Origin: Roseburia lenta
GTDB taxonomy: Bacteria > Bacillota > Clostridia > Lachnospirales > Lachnospiraceae
DNA: 64,000 bases
Assembly: GCF_014287435.1 (NCBI RefSeq)
Contig: NZ_JACOPG010000003.1
Location: 1 to 64,000 of the forward strand
Direction: 5' to 3'
Positions 1 through 7,842 of this stretch are shown here, one piece after another (position 1 is the stretch's first letter; every line of letters begins with the position of its first letter). The position numbers were made by a program, and so were the translations under genes. The notes under the pieces were generated by a model. It saw only the letters and a program-made list of their open reading frames with translations, was not told the DNA's origin and searched no databases.

Positions 1-75
1 AGGTAGATAGGACAGAGGTGGAAGTGTAGTAATACATGTAGCTGACTGTTACTAATAGATCGAAGGCTTAACCAA
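1..75 (+). rRNA. 23S rRNA, 3' end (partial)
   Basis: The first 75 bases match the conserved 3' terminus of bacterial 23S rRNA, including the segment reading GCTGAC, then TACTAATAGATCGA, then GGCTTAACC. The gene begins outside the window. No 5S rRNA lies between this end and the first tRNA at 124, so 5S must be elsewhere or upstream in this operon. The exact 3' end is uncertain by a few bases. Confidence 0.93.
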
Positions 76-123
76 GAAGGTTTGATTCAAAGAATCTGTA
101 TGAAATTTTGAAGGTGTTAATCA

Positions 124-197
124 GGCCCAATGGCTCAGTTGGTTAGAGCGCCGCCCTGTCACGGCGGAGGTCGCGGGTTCGAGTCCCGCTTGGGTCG
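124..197 (+). tRNA. tRNA-Asp (GTC)
   Basis: Complete cloverleaf. The 7-bp acceptor stem GGCCCAA/TTGGGTC closes with one G-T pair, the anticodon loop carries GTC, and the T arm contains GGTTCGAGTCC. The discriminator is G and CCA is not encoded. It is first of six tRNAs transcribed behind the 23S rRNA. Confidence 0.98.
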
Positions 198-208
198 TTT
201 ATTGATTT

Positions 209-281
209 GGGATCTTAGCTCAGCTGGGAGAGCATCTGCCTTACAAGCAGAGGGTCATAGGTTCGAGCCCTATAGGTCCCA
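209..281 (+). tRNA. tRNA-Val (TAC)
   Basis: Complete cloverleaf with acceptor stem GGGATCT/AGGTCCC, anticodon TAC in the loop CTTACAA, and a standard T arm. Discriminator A, no encoded CCA. It lies 11 bases after tRNA-Asp. Confidence 0.98.
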
Positions 282-291
282 TTTTTCATAC

Positions 292-364
292 GCCGATGTG
301 GCTCAATTGGCAGAGCAGCTGATTTGTAATCAGCAGGTTATCGGTTCGAGTCCGATCATCGGCT
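292..364 (+). tRNA. tRNA-Thr (TGT)
   Basis: Complete cloverleaf with acceptor stem GCCGATG/CATCGGC and anticodon TGT inside the stem CTGAT/ATCAG. Discriminator T. It lies 10 bases after tRNA-Val in the same transcript. Confidence 0.98.
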
Positions 365-388
365 TGTTAAGTTATTATAACTTAATAT

Positions 389-470
389 GGGTGGTTTCCC
401 GAGTGGCCAAAGGGGACAGACTGTAAATCTGCTGCATCTTGCTTCGGTGGTTCGAATCCACCACCACCCA
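389..470 (+). tRNA. tRNA-Tyr (GTA)
   Basis: Class II tRNA of 82 bases with the long variable arm expected for bacterial tRNA-Tyr (GCATCTTGCTTCGG region). Acceptor stem GGGTGGT/ACCACCC, anticodon GTA in CTGTAAA. Discriminator A. Confidence 0.98.
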
Positions 471-497
471 TTGAGCATTGCTCATCTAATTAAATAT

Positions 498-571
498 CGC
501 GGGATGGAGCAGTCTGGAAGCTCGCCGGGCTCATAACCCGGAGGTCATAGGTTCAAATCCTATTCCCGCAA
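498..571 (+). tRNA. initiator tRNA-fMet (CAT)
   Basis: The anticodon CAT sits on a stem with three consecutive G-C pairs (CGGG/CCCG). Position 1 is C opposite A72, the unpaired C1-A72 end that marks bacterial initiator tRNA. It is therefore fMet rather than elongator Met or Ile2. Confidence 0.96.
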
Positions 572-577
572 TTTTGT

Positions 578-650
<73 letters not shown>

Positions 651-667
651 CTTTTTATATCCGTTTT

Positions 668-696
668 ATCATCTGCATCGGCAGGTGATTTTTTAT
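668..696 (+). terminator. Terminator of the rRNA-tRNA operon
   Basis: Inverted repeat ATCATCTGC / GCAGGTGAT with a 4-base loop (one G-T pair), followed directly by a T run. It is placed just after tRNA-Phe. Confidence 0.88.
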
Positions 697-747
697 TGTG
701 GTAAAAGATAGAAATATTAAAGAATTATTAAGAAGTCATGACAAGCG

Positions 748-776
748 TTTACTTTCTATAGTAAATGCTATATGAT
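748..776 (+). promoter_or_regulatory. Probable promoter of the small membrane protein gene
   Basis: A -35-like TTTACT (748-753) and -10 TATGAT (771-776) are separated by 17 bases. The spacer and -35 carry an imperfect inverted repeat (GCGTTTACT / AGTAAATGC, 745-768). Assignment is from sequence only. Confidence 0.5.
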
Positions 777-802
777 ATGGAAAATATGAAAGAGGTGATT
801 TT

Positions 803-1015
803 ATGCTGACAGCATTATTTATTATTGCATTTATCTGGTTTATGTGGAAAGTGATCGCGCTGGCGGTCAAGATGACATGGGGATTTTTAAAGATTGGTTT
901 CTATATTATATTTTTGCCGATCGTAGTCATTGGACTTTTCCTGGGAGGGCTGATCTATATAGCCTTGCCGATCTTGATCATTGGCGGTATCATAGCCCTT
1001 GTAATATCAAAATAA
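803..1015 (+). CDS. Small hydrophobic membrane protein (70 aa)
   Basis: Predicted integral membrane protein of unknown function. Almost the whole chain is hydrophobic: one segment at about residues 3-22 and a second, longer one at about 31-68 that could span once or twice. Only a few charged residues (K16, K23, K30 and the terminal K) break it up. An AGAGGTG ribosome site sits 6 bases before the ATG, and a weak promoter lies at 748-776. It is 16 bases upstream of the YbaK gene, so the two are probably co-transcribed. I do not recognise the family. The real gene call rests on the ribosome site, the promoter and the non-random hydrophobic composition. Confidence 0.75.
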   Translation: MLTALFIIAFIWFMWKVIALAVKMTWGFLKIGFYIIFLPIVVIGLFLGGLIYIALPILIIGGIIALVISK

Positions 1016-1031
1016 GAAATCAGGTGTAAAA

Positions 1032-1517
1032 ATGGCAAAGAAAGCAAAAGAAGAAAAGACAAATGTTATGCGTCTTTTAGAACAGGCAAAGGTAGAATAT
1101 AAACATTATTCTTATGCAAATACAGATGCCATCAGTGGTGTAGAAGTGGCAGAGGTTTTGGGGCAGAATGTGGATAAAGTCTTTAAAACGCTGGTGACTG
1201 TGGGGAAAAGCGGCGAGCACTATGTTTTTGTTGTGCCGGTGGCAGAAGAACTGGATCTGAAAAAAGCAGCAAATGCGGTAGGAGAAAAGTCGATTGCCAT
1301 GGTAAAGTCCAAAGAATTATTAGGACTTACCGGCTATATCCATGGTGGCTGCTCACCGATCGGTATGAAGAAATTCTTTCAGACAGTCATTCATCAAAGT
1401 GCAGAGGATTTTGATACGATCATCTTTAGCGGAGGCAAAATCGGCTATCAGGTGGAGGTGTCCTTAGAGGGCTTGCGCAAGGTCATAGCATTTACAACAA
1501 CAGACATTATTGTCTAG
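1032..1517 (+). CDS. ybaK: Cys-tRNA(Pro)/Cys-tRNA deacylase, YbaK/EbsC family
   Basis: Trans-editing deacylase that removes cysteine mischarged onto tRNA-Pro by prolyl-tRNA synthetase; acts in the cytoplasm. The 161-residue length and the fold signature fit the YbaK subfamily: TNVMRLLEQAKVEY at the N terminus, DKVFKTLV around residues 48-55, the conserved lysine-rich core, and the glycine-rich YIHGGCSPIG loop around 107-116. An ATG follows the short spacer after the upstream membrane gene. Family-level substrate assignment (Cys-tRNA) is inferred from resemblance to YbaK rather than to ProX or the INS domain. Confidence 0.92.
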   Translation: MAKKAKEEKTNVMRLLEQAKVEYKHYSYANTDAISGVEVAEVLGQNVDKVFKTLVTVGKSGEHYVFVVPVAEELDLKKAANAVGEKSIAMVKSKELLGLTGYIHGGCSPIGMKKFFQTVIHQSAEDFDTIIFSGGKIGYQVEVSLEGLRKVIAFTTTDIIV

Positions 1518-1585
1518 GACATTATTTATCGAGTGGATTTTTTGAGGAAGTTAGTTCATTTTTTTATCATCATCAGGAAACTGGA

Positions 1586-1614
1586 TTGTACTTTTTCTTT
1601 TGAACTCGTACAAT
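1586..1614 (+). promoter_or_regulatory. Sigma-A type promoter of the transaldolase gene
   Basis: -35 TTGTAC (1586-1591) and -10 TACAAT (1609-1614) have the ideal 17-base spacing, 41 bases before the transaldolase ATG. The two boxes also form an incidental inverted repeat (TTGTAC / GTACAA). Confidence 0.7.
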
Positions 1615-1655
1615 GAGGACGTTGAGAGAAAACTACAATTTAGGAGGAATGCAGG

Positions 1656-2309
1656 ATGAAGTTTTTTATTGATACAGCGAATGTAGATGACATCAGAAAA
1701 GCCAACGATATGGGTGTGATTTGTGGAGTGACGACCAATCCATCCCTGATCGCAAAAGAGGGCAGAGATTTTAATGAAGTCATCAAAGAGATCACATCTA
1801 TCGTTGATGGACCGATCAGTGGTGAGGTAAAGGCTACAACCGTAGATGCAGAGGGAATGATCAAAGAAGGTAGAGAGATCGCAGCCATCCATCCAAACAT
1901 GGTTGTTAAGATCCCTATGACCGTAGAAGGACTGAAGGCAGTAAAAGTTCTTTCCGCAGAAGGCATCAAGACAAATGTTACTTTAATCTTCACTGCAAAT
2001 CAGGCACTTCTGGCAGCAGAAGCAGGGGCTACCTATGTATCTCCGTTCTTGGGAAGACTGGATGACATCAGCCAGCCGGGTATAGGCCTGATTGAAGACA
2101 TCGTGACCATCTTTGATAATTATGGATATGACACAGAGATCATTGCAGCATCTATCCGCAACCCGATTCATGTTACGGATTGTGCGCTTGCAGGAGCAGA
2201 TATCGCAACCGTACCTTACAAGGTAATCGAGCAGATGACAAAGCATCCTTTGACAGATGCCGGAATTGAGAAGTTCCAGGCAGATTATCGTGCTGTATTT
2301 GGTGACTAA
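1656..2309 (+). CDS. Transaldolase, fructose-6-phosphate aldolase-like (TalC/FSA type)
   Basis: Class I aldolase of the short transaldolase group, cytoplasmic. It either transfers the dihydroxyacetone unit between sugar phosphates in the pentose phosphate pathway or acts as a fructose-6-phosphate aldolase. The 217-residue length is normal for this TIM-barrel family. The Schiff-base lysine is K85 in VVKIPMT, preceded by FIDTANV at residues 4-10 and VTTNPSLI at 25-32. NVTLIFT, SPFLGR and AASIR motifs follow. A GGAGG site precedes the ATG, and a promoter is visible at 1586-1614. With the transketolase pairs at 12.6 and 54.8 kb it completes the non-oxidative pentose shunt. Transaldolase versus FSA activity cannot be settled by eye. 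Confidence 0.93.
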   Translation: MKFFIDTANVDDIRKANDMGVICGVTTNPSLIAKEGRDFNEVIKEITSIVDGPISGEVKATTVDAEGMIKEGREIAAIHPNMVVKIPMTVEGLKAVKVLSAEGIKTNVTLIFTANQALLAAEAGATYVSPFLGRLDDISQPGIGLIEDIVTIFDNYGYDTEIIAASIRNPIHVTDCALAGADIATVPYKVIEQMTKHPLTDAGIEKFQADYRAVFGD

Positions 2310-2337
2310 TATTTATAGATAAGTAAAACTGCGCATG

Positions 2338-2372
2338 ACAGGTGTCGGCTGAGGCTGGCACCTGTTTCTGTT
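2338..2372 (+). terminator. Terminator after transaldolase
   Basis: ACAGGTG / CACCTGT arms with an additional inner stem, followed by a T-rich stretch (TTTCTGTT). Located 28 bases after the transaldolase stop. Confidence 0.75.
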
Positions 2373-2406
2373 ATAGCGTTTATTTGTCGAATTCAAGCGA
2401 CTTTCG

Positions 2407-2435
2407 ATGACAAAAGTCGTTCCATCATGTATAAT
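2407..2435 (+). promoter_or_regulatory. Promoter of the 2488 gene
   Basis: -35 ATGACA (2407-2412, five of six consensus bases) and -10 TATAAT (2430-2435) with a 17-base spacer. It overlaps a small inverted repeat (CGACTTT / AAAGTCG). The upstream ATG at 2407 lies inside this promoter, so it cannot be the translation start. Confidence 0.72.
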
Positions 2436-2487
2436 AAGACGCAAACAAAGATGTTTATGGCATAAGATATTATATAAGGAGAAAACC

Positions 2488-2904
2488 ATGGCATACGATT
2501 TTGAAAAGGAACGTAATGAGGCTATTGCTGCGGGCGAACGCGCATTAACATCACTTCGCGCGGCAAGGGAGGAACTTCGCTCTGCCGGAAATTGGGGTCT
2601 GGTTGATCTTTTTGGTGGAGGGATGATCAGTGGGCTTGTGAAACACTCAAAGATGGGGAATGCCCAGCGTTATATGGAGCAGGCTAAGTTAGATCTGCAA
2701 AGTTTTAGCAGGGAGTTGCAGGATGTAAATATGACGCACAACCTTAATTTGAATGTGGGAGATTTCCTCACATTCGCAGATTTCTTTTTCGATGGACTGA
2801 TTGCAGACTGGCTGGTACAGGATCGCATCAATGAAACCAAAAATCAGGTGGAAGATGCCATTCGCCAGGTGGAGGATATCGTAAGACGTTTGCGTATACT
2901 GTAG
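2488..2904 (+). CDS. Conserved helical protein of unknown function (138 aa)
   Basis: Cytoplasmic protein rich in charged helices. The N-terminal half alternates ER/EAI/AAREE patterns typical of coiled coil (about residues 3-36). A glycine-rich turn (LFGGGMISGL, about 46-55) follows, then a second amphipathic helix with FSRELQD. The C terminus carries the heptad-like IRQVEDIVRRLRIL. The start is the ATG at 2488 because AAGGAG lies 8 bases upstream and the promoter covers the earlier in-frame ATG. It is followed 45 bases later by an NfeD-like gene, and I recall this type of protein in Clostridia in that context. No enzymatic motif is visible. Confidence 0.75.
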   Translation: MAYDFEKERNEAIAAGERALTSLRAAREELRSAGNWGLVDLFGGGMISGLVKHSKMGNAQRYMEQAKLDLQSFSRELQDVNMTHNLNLNVGDFLTFADFFFDGLIADWLVQDRINETKNQVEDAIRQVEDIVRRLRIL

Positions 2905-2949
2905 TTTATCGAGTATATGGGGGAATATTTTCTGGAATGGAGGATACAG

Positions 2950-3408
2950 ATGGAATTTTGGATGAATTTAGTATTAAGTGATTGGATGTATTTATGGCTG
3001 GCGGTCATTGTTATCACGGCTGTAATAGAAATCATAACCGTAGGATTGACTTCTATCTGGATTTCCGGTGGTGCTCTGGCAGCGCTTATCGTGTGTTTGT
3101 GTGGCGGACATCCGGGCTTGCAGATCGCGGTATTTTTTGTTGTGACTTTTATCCTCTTGTATTTTACAAGACCATGGGCAAAAAAGTATCTGGAGAGTCG
3201 AAAGGTTGCGACCAACTACGAGGAGTGCATCGGCAAGGAAGTGCGTGTCATCGAGGAAGTCGACAATCGCAAGGAAAGCGGAAAAGTCCTTTATAACGGT
3301 ATGGAGTGGACAGCACGTGCTGAGGATGACGAGCAAATATATGCTGTAGATGAGGTGGTGGTCGTATCCGAGATCCGTGGTGTCAAGATGATCTTAAAGC
3401 GCAAGTAG
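2950..3408 (+). CDS. NfeD-like membrane protein
   Basis: Small membrane protein of the NfeD family (152 residues). Two or three membrane segments (about residues 10-75) precede a soluble C-terminal OB-fold-like domain beginning at about residue 90 (GKEVRVIEEVDN...GKVLYNGMEWTARAEDD). Such proteins usually partner with stomatin/flotillin-type proteins in membrane microdomains; no such partner is in the window. The ATG at 2950 is chosen because GGAGG lies 6 bases upstream, while the earlier in-frame ATG at 2917 has no ribosome site. Confidence 0.86.
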   Translation: MEFWMNLVLSDWMYLWLAVIVITAVIEIITVGLTSIWISGGALAALIVCLCGGHPGLQIAVFFVVTFILLYFTRPWAKKYLESRKVATNYEECIGKEVRVIEEVDNRKESGKVLYNGMEWTARAEDDEQIYAVDEVVVVSEIRGVKMILKRK

Positions 3409-3435
3409 CATATAAGGAAATAAGACAGAAAAAAG

Positions 3436-3472
3436 ACGGTAGCATTTACACAGTGTGGGTGTTACCGTTTTT
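3436..3472 (+). terminator. Terminator after NfeD-like gene
   Basis: ACGGTA / TACCGT arms with further internal pairing, followed by TTTTTG. Located 27 bases after the NfeD-like stop. Confidence 0.75.
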
Positions 3473-3689
3473 GTGTTATGACGACTGCTAATCAGAGCGA
3501 GATTTGCAGAGCGTATCTCGTCTCGGTTTGGTAAATAATAAAAAATCGCAAAAGAACAAGAAATTTTGAATGAAAAAGCAAATTTTTGAATAGGGATTTC
3601 TTCAAAATGCTCTATGATGTAGTTAGCAAAGAAGAATGTCAGCATTACACATTCAAATATAGAAAGAAACTACAAAAAGGAGAGCGAGT

Positions 3690-5948
3690 ATGAGCAAGAA
3701 ATTTACTTGGAATGAAAACTGGAAGTTCACAAAAGATGCTGTCACAGTATCTGATAAGACAACTTCCGCAGGAAACTGGGAGACATTGGATCTGCCACAT
3801 ACCTGGAATGGCGAGGACGGACAGGACGGTGGAAGCGATTATTATCGTGGAACCTGCTACTATGCAAAGAACCTTTCTAAGGCAGAGGTTGCTGAGGGCA
3901 AGGAAGTTTATATTGAGTTTGAAGCAGCAAACTCATCCGCAGAGTTATTCGTAAATGGCGAGTCTGTCGCAAAGCATGATGGCGGATATTCTACCTGGAG
4001 AGCCAACATCACACCATATTTAAAGGATGAAAACGAGATCGTGGTTGCTGTTGACAATGCACCAAATGATTATGTATATCCGCAGAATGCAGACTTTACC
4101 TTCTACGGCGGACTCTATCGTAAGGTATCTCTGATTTTAGTCGATGAGACACGCTTTGATCTGGACTATTACGGAAGTCCTGCCATTAAGGTAACACCGG
4201 AAGTGACAGGAGATGATGCCAAGATCACAACAGAGGTATATCTGACAAACGCAGGAAGTACAGAAGAACTGGTATTTACCATTACAGATGGAGACACGGT
4301 AGTTGATACCGTGACTGTATCAGCAGACAAGACAGAGGTAGAGCAGACCATCACAAATGTGCATCTCTGGAATGGACGTAAGGATCCACATCTTTATACC
4401 ATGCATGCAGAGTTAAAGAAAAATGGTACAGTCGTTGATGAGAGAAGCACACGTTTCGGCTGCCGTACCTTTAAGGTTGACCCGGAAAAGGGATTTTTCT
4501 TAAATGGCGAGCATTATCCACTTCGTGGTGTATCCCGTCATCAGGACAGACCGCATATCGGTAATGCACTTACACCTGAGATGCATGAAGAAGATGCTAA
4601 GATCATTTATGAACTTGGCGCAACCACCATTCGTCTGGCACATTATCAGCATGACCAGCACTTCTACGATATGTGTGATGAGTTAGGATTTGTACTCTGG
4701 GCTGAGATCCCATATATTTCTGTGCATATGCCAAATGGACGTGAAAATACCATTTCACAGATGAAGGAACTGGTCGTACAGAATTACAACCATGCGTCTA
4801 TTTTCTTCTGGGGACTTTCCAATGAGATCACCATGAAGGGTGCAAAGGATCCTGACCTTTTAGAGAACCATCATATCTTAAATGATATGGTTCATGAAAT
4901 GGATAAGACAAGACTTACCACTATGGCGGTTATCTCCATGTGTGATATTTCAGAGAGCCAGTATATAGAGATCCCTGATCTGGTATCTTATAACCAGTAT
5001 CTGGGATGGTACGGCGGAAAGATCGAGGAGAACGGACCATTTATGGATTCCTTCCATGAGATGTATCCAAATATCCCGATCGGTATGAGTGAGTACGGTG
5101 CAGAAGCCTACAAGTGGCATTCTTCTCACCCGGAGCAGGGCGATTATTCAGAAGAATATCAGGCACATTATCATGAAGAACTCATCAAGCAGCTCTATAC
5201 CAGAGACTTTGTATGGGCTACACATGTTTGGAATATGTTTGACTTTGCAGCAGATGCCAGAGACGAGGGCGGATGCAAGGGTATGAACAACAAGGGCCTG
5301 GTTACCTTTGACCGTAAGTACAAAAAGGATTCCTTCTATGCTTACAAGGCATGGTTATCCGACGAACCGTTTGTTCATCTTTGCAGCAAGAATTATGTAG
5401 AACGTGATGAAGATGTTACGACCGTTAAGGTTTATTCTAATCTTCCTGAGGTAGAACTTTTTGTCAATGGAGAATCTGTAGGAAAGCAGACAGCAGAAGA
5501 TCACTTCTTTACCTTTGAAGTAAAGAATGTTGGCGAGACAAAGTTGGTCGCAAAAGCAGGAGACTGCGAGGACAACGCAACCATCAAGAAAGTAGATGAG
5601 CCAAATCCGGACTATCGTATGCCGGTGACCGGTGATGTCATCAACTGGTTTGAGATCACTGCACCGGAAGGATATTTCTCTATCAACGATACCATGGGAG
5701 ACATCATGGCAAATCCGGAAGGACAGAAGTTGATGGGCGGTCTGATGGCGAAGATGCAGGCAGGAAACCAGAATCCATCCGATGATGATCCACAGAAGGG
5801 TATGAAAGAATTAGCAAGCCAGATCGATCCGGCAGCAGCACAGAAGATGATGATGGGCTTCACCGTCAAGAGAATGCTTGGATTTGGTGCCGTTCCAAAG
5901 GAGCAGGTACTGGGTATCAATGCTATGCTGAATAAGATTAAGAAATAA
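3690..5948 (+). CDS. Beta-galactosidase/beta-glycosidase, GH2, with extra C-terminal helical tail
   Basis: Cytoplasmic exo-beta-glycosidase (no signal peptide). Sugar-binding beta-sandwich domain at about residues 1-150, an immunoglobulin-like domain to about 260, then the TIM barrel. GVSRHQD is present, the acid/base is E379 in GLSNEIT, and the nucleophile is E468 in GMSEYGAE. A small DUF4982-type beta domain follows (about 570-640). Residues 663-752 are a Met-rich helical tail not part of classical GH2 enzymes. The same tail ends the alpha/beta esterase at 61480 (see findings). The start has a GGAGAG ribosome site, and terminators flank the gene, so it is monocistronic. Beta-galactosidase is the most likely activity, but beta-glucuronidase or another GH2 specificity cannot be excluded. 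Confidence 0.92.
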   Translation: MSKKFTWNENWKFTKDAVTVSDKTTSAGNWETLDLPHTWNGEDGQDGGSDYYRGTCYYAKNLSKAEVAEGKEVYIEFEAANSSAELFVNGESVAKHDGGYSTWRANITPYLKDENEIVVAVDNAPNDYVYPQNADFTFYGGLYRKVSLILVDETRFDLDYYGSPAIKVTPEVTGDDAKITTEVYLTNAGSTEELVFTITDGDTVVDTVTVSADKTEVEQTITNVHLWNGRKDPHLYTMHAELKKNGTVVDERSTRFGCRTFKVDPEKGFFLNGEHYPLRGVSRHQDRPHIGNALTPEMHEEDAKIIYELGATTIRLAHYQHDQHFYDMCDELGFVLWAEIPYISVHMPNGRENTISQMKELVVQNYNHASIFFWGLSNEITMKGAKDPDLLENHHILNDMVHEMDKTRLTTMAVISMCDISESQYIEIPDLVSYNQYLGWYGGKIEENGPFMDSFHEMYPNIPIGMSEYGAEAYKWHSSHPEQGDYSEEYQAHYHEELIKQLYTRDFVWATHVWNMFDFAADARDEGGCKGMNNKGLVTFDRKYKKDSFYAYKAWLSDEPFVHLCSKNYVERDEDVTTVKVYSNLPEVELFVNGESVGKQTAEDHFFTFEVKNVGETKLVAKAGDCEDNATIKKVDEPNPDYRMPVTGDVINWFEITAPEGYFSINDTMGDIMANPEGQKLMGGLMAKMQAGNQNPSDDDPQKGMKELASQIDPAAAQKMMMGFTVKRMLGFGAVPKEQVLGINAMLNKIKK

Positions 5949-6018
5949 CACGCTTATATCAAATTCCTTTCCTAAATACAGGCGATCAACAGGATCGTTA
6001 CCCCAATTATGAGAGAAG

Positions 6019-6056
6019 ACACTCCGCATGAGAAAATCTTGTGCGGGGTGTTTTCT
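6019..6056 (+). terminator. Terminator after GH2 gene
   Basis: ACACTCCGCA / TGCGGGGTGT stem (G-T pairs included) around an AAAA-containing loop, followed by TTTTCTTG. Confidence 0.83.
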
Positions 6057-6175
6057 TGTATTTTTAAGAAGATAGAATATATAGATTTATGAAAAATGGA
6101 TAAAATGAAGGCCTGATTTTATGGTAAAATGCCAGTAGAAAAGCAATGATAGAAAGATAGGTTTAGGAGGCACAA

Positions 6176-7111
6176 ATGAAGATAGTATTTTTGGATCGAA
6201 AAACCATAGGAGAGGATATTGACCTTACAAAGTTCCATGCATTTGGCGATCTCGTGGAATATGATTTTTCTACAAGTCAGGAAATTCCGGCGCGTATAGA
6301 GGATGCAGACATCATTATCACAAATAAATGTAACATGAATGAGGAAACGCTGGCGGGAGCCAAAAATCTGAAATTAATCTGTGTGACAGCGACCGGAACC
6401 AACAATCTGGATAAGGAATATCTGGAAAAGAGAAAGATCGCATGGCGCAATGTGGCAGGCTATTCGACCGAGACCGTGGCACAGCACACTTTTGCCCTGC
6501 TATTCTACCTATATGAGAATTTGGCATATTATGATGCTTATGTAAAAGAGGAAAAATATGTAAACGATAAGATGTTTACGCATTTCGCCAAGTCCTTTCA
6601 TCAGTTGGCTGGAAAGACCTGGGGTATCATCGGGCTTGGGGCGATTGGAAAACGTGTAGCAGAGATTGCAAGCGTTTTTGGCTGTAAGGTGCAGTATTTC
6701 TCTACTTCCGGACGAAACCACGATAGTCAATATCAGGAAGTAGACTTACAGACTTTATTGAAGACATCCGATATTGTCTCCATTCATGCACCTTTGACGG
6801 ATGACACCCTGCATCTGATCGGAGAAAAGGAACTTTCCCAGATGAAAGAGAGTGCTATTCTGATCAATGTGGGACGCGGACCGATCATTGTGGAAAAAGA
6901 TCTGGCAGATGCACTGGATCGCGGAATTATCGCGGCGGCAGGGATTGACGTGCTTGATACAGAGCCGATGAGTGAGGACAATCCGCTGCGCCATATCAAA
7001 GACAGCACAAAACTCCTCATCACACCGCATATCGCATGGGCATCCGTGGAGGCACGTGTGCGCCTGATGGATATTATTTACGGGCAGATCAAGGAGTTTT
7101 TGGAAAAATAG
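6176..7111 (+). CDS. D-isomer-specific 2-hydroxyacid dehydrogenase
   Basis: NAD(P)-dependent cytoplasmic oxidoreductase that interconverts a 2-keto acid and a D-2-hydroxy acid; glycerate/hydroxypyruvate is the likeliest substrate class. The Rossmann fingerprint GLGAIG is at residues 153-158. The catalytic triad is R234 (NVGRGP), E263 (DTEP) and H285 (TPHIAW), all intact. The length of 311 is typical. A TTAGGAGG site lies before the ATG. It stands alone after the GH2 terminator and is followed 74 bases later by the HD-domain gene. Confidence 0.92.
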   Translation: MKIVFLDRKTIGEDIDLTKFHAFGDLVEYDFSTSQEIPARIEDADIIITNKCNMNEETLAGAKNLKLICVTATGTNNLDKEYLEKRKIAWRNVAGYSTETVAQHTFALLFYLYENLAYYDAYVKEEKYVNDKMFTHFAKSFHQLAGKTWGIIGLGAIGKRVAEIASVFGCKVQYFSTSGRNHDSQYQEVDLQTLLKTSDIVSIHAPLTDDTLHLIGEKELSQMKESAILINVGRGPIIVEKDLADALDRGIIAAAGIDVLDTEPMSEDNPLRHIKDSTKLLITPHIAWASVEARVRLMDIIYGQIKEFLEK

Positions 7112-7185
7112 TGAGGACAAAATTGATAGAACGATGATCTGGCATAAAGATTCTGATAGAATTACCTATGTATAAAGGAGACACT

Positions 7186-7773
7186 ATGGACGAGAGATTA
7201 AAAAAGCAACTGGATTTTATTTTGGAGATTGATAAAGAGAAAAATATCCTGCGGCAAACGCATCTGTCCGGGCACGGCAGGAGAGAGAACGATTCGGAGC
7301 ATGCATGGCATATGGCGATCATGGCATACCTCTTGCGCGATTATTCCAATGAGCCTGTGGATATTGCCAAGGTCATGCTCATGTGCCTGATCCATGATAT
7401 TGTGGAGATTGATGCAGGTGATACTTACGCATATGATGCAGAAGGATTAAAGACACAAAAGGCGCGGGAAGATGCAGCCAAGGAGCGGATCTTTTCTCTT
7501 TTACCGGAGGATCAAAAGGAAGAACTGATCGCGCTCTTTGATGAATTTGAGGATTTTTCAACGGCGGAATCCAAGTTTGCACATGCCATGGATAATTTGC
7601 AGCCGCTTCTTTTAAATAACAGCAATGGCGGCGGTGACTGGAGAGAACACGGGGTAAGTGCCGAGCAGGTCTATGGCAGACAGAGAAAGACCACGCTGGG
7701 ATCTGAGAAATTGTATGAGGTGACAGATCATATCATCCGGGAACACGTAGAAAAAGGGAACCTGAAAAAGTAA
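7186..7773 (+). CDS. HD-domain metal-dependent phosphohydrolase (YfbR/5'-nucleotidase-like)
   Basis: Cytoplasmic HD-superfamily hydrolase of 195 residues. Metal ligands are visible as H at SEHAWH (about residues 33-38) and the HD pair in LIHDIVEIDAGD (about 70-81). A second conserved aspartate lies in FAHAMDNLQP (about 127-136). This arrangement matches the YfbR/HDDC2 group, which dephosphorylates deoxynucleoside 5'-monophosphates. The ATG at 7186 follows AAAGGAG by 6 bases; an in-frame ATG at 7168 lies upstream of that site and is not used. Confidence 0.88.
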   Translation: MDERLKKQLDFILEIDKEKNILRQTHLSGHGRRENDSEHAWHMAIMAYLLRDYSNEPVDIAKVMLMCLIHDIVEIDAGDTYAYDAEGLKTQKAREDAAKERIFSLLPEDQKEELIALFDEFEDFSTAESKFAHAMDNLQPLLLNNSNGGGDWREHGVSAEQVYGRQRKTTLGSEKLYEVTDHIIREHVEKGNLKK

Positions 7774-7842
7774 GAAAATTAAAATAAAGCAGGGTATAAT
7801 GATCGGCTTTTTCATATACAGAAATATTATCTTAAAGATGTT

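Noticed and set aside
130..426. 98-codon open frame at the window start
   Set aside because: It runs through four tRNA genes; its apparent protein is translated tRNA sequence.
2407..2487. N-terminal extension of the 2488 gene
   Set aside because: The upstream ATG lies inside a good promoter and has no ribosome site; AAGGAG precedes the ATG at 2488.
3498..3520. CGAGAT / ATCTCG repeat upstream of the GH2 gene as an operator
   Set aside because: Short 6-bp arms far from the start (about 170 bases) and no linked promoter; chance occurrence is likely.
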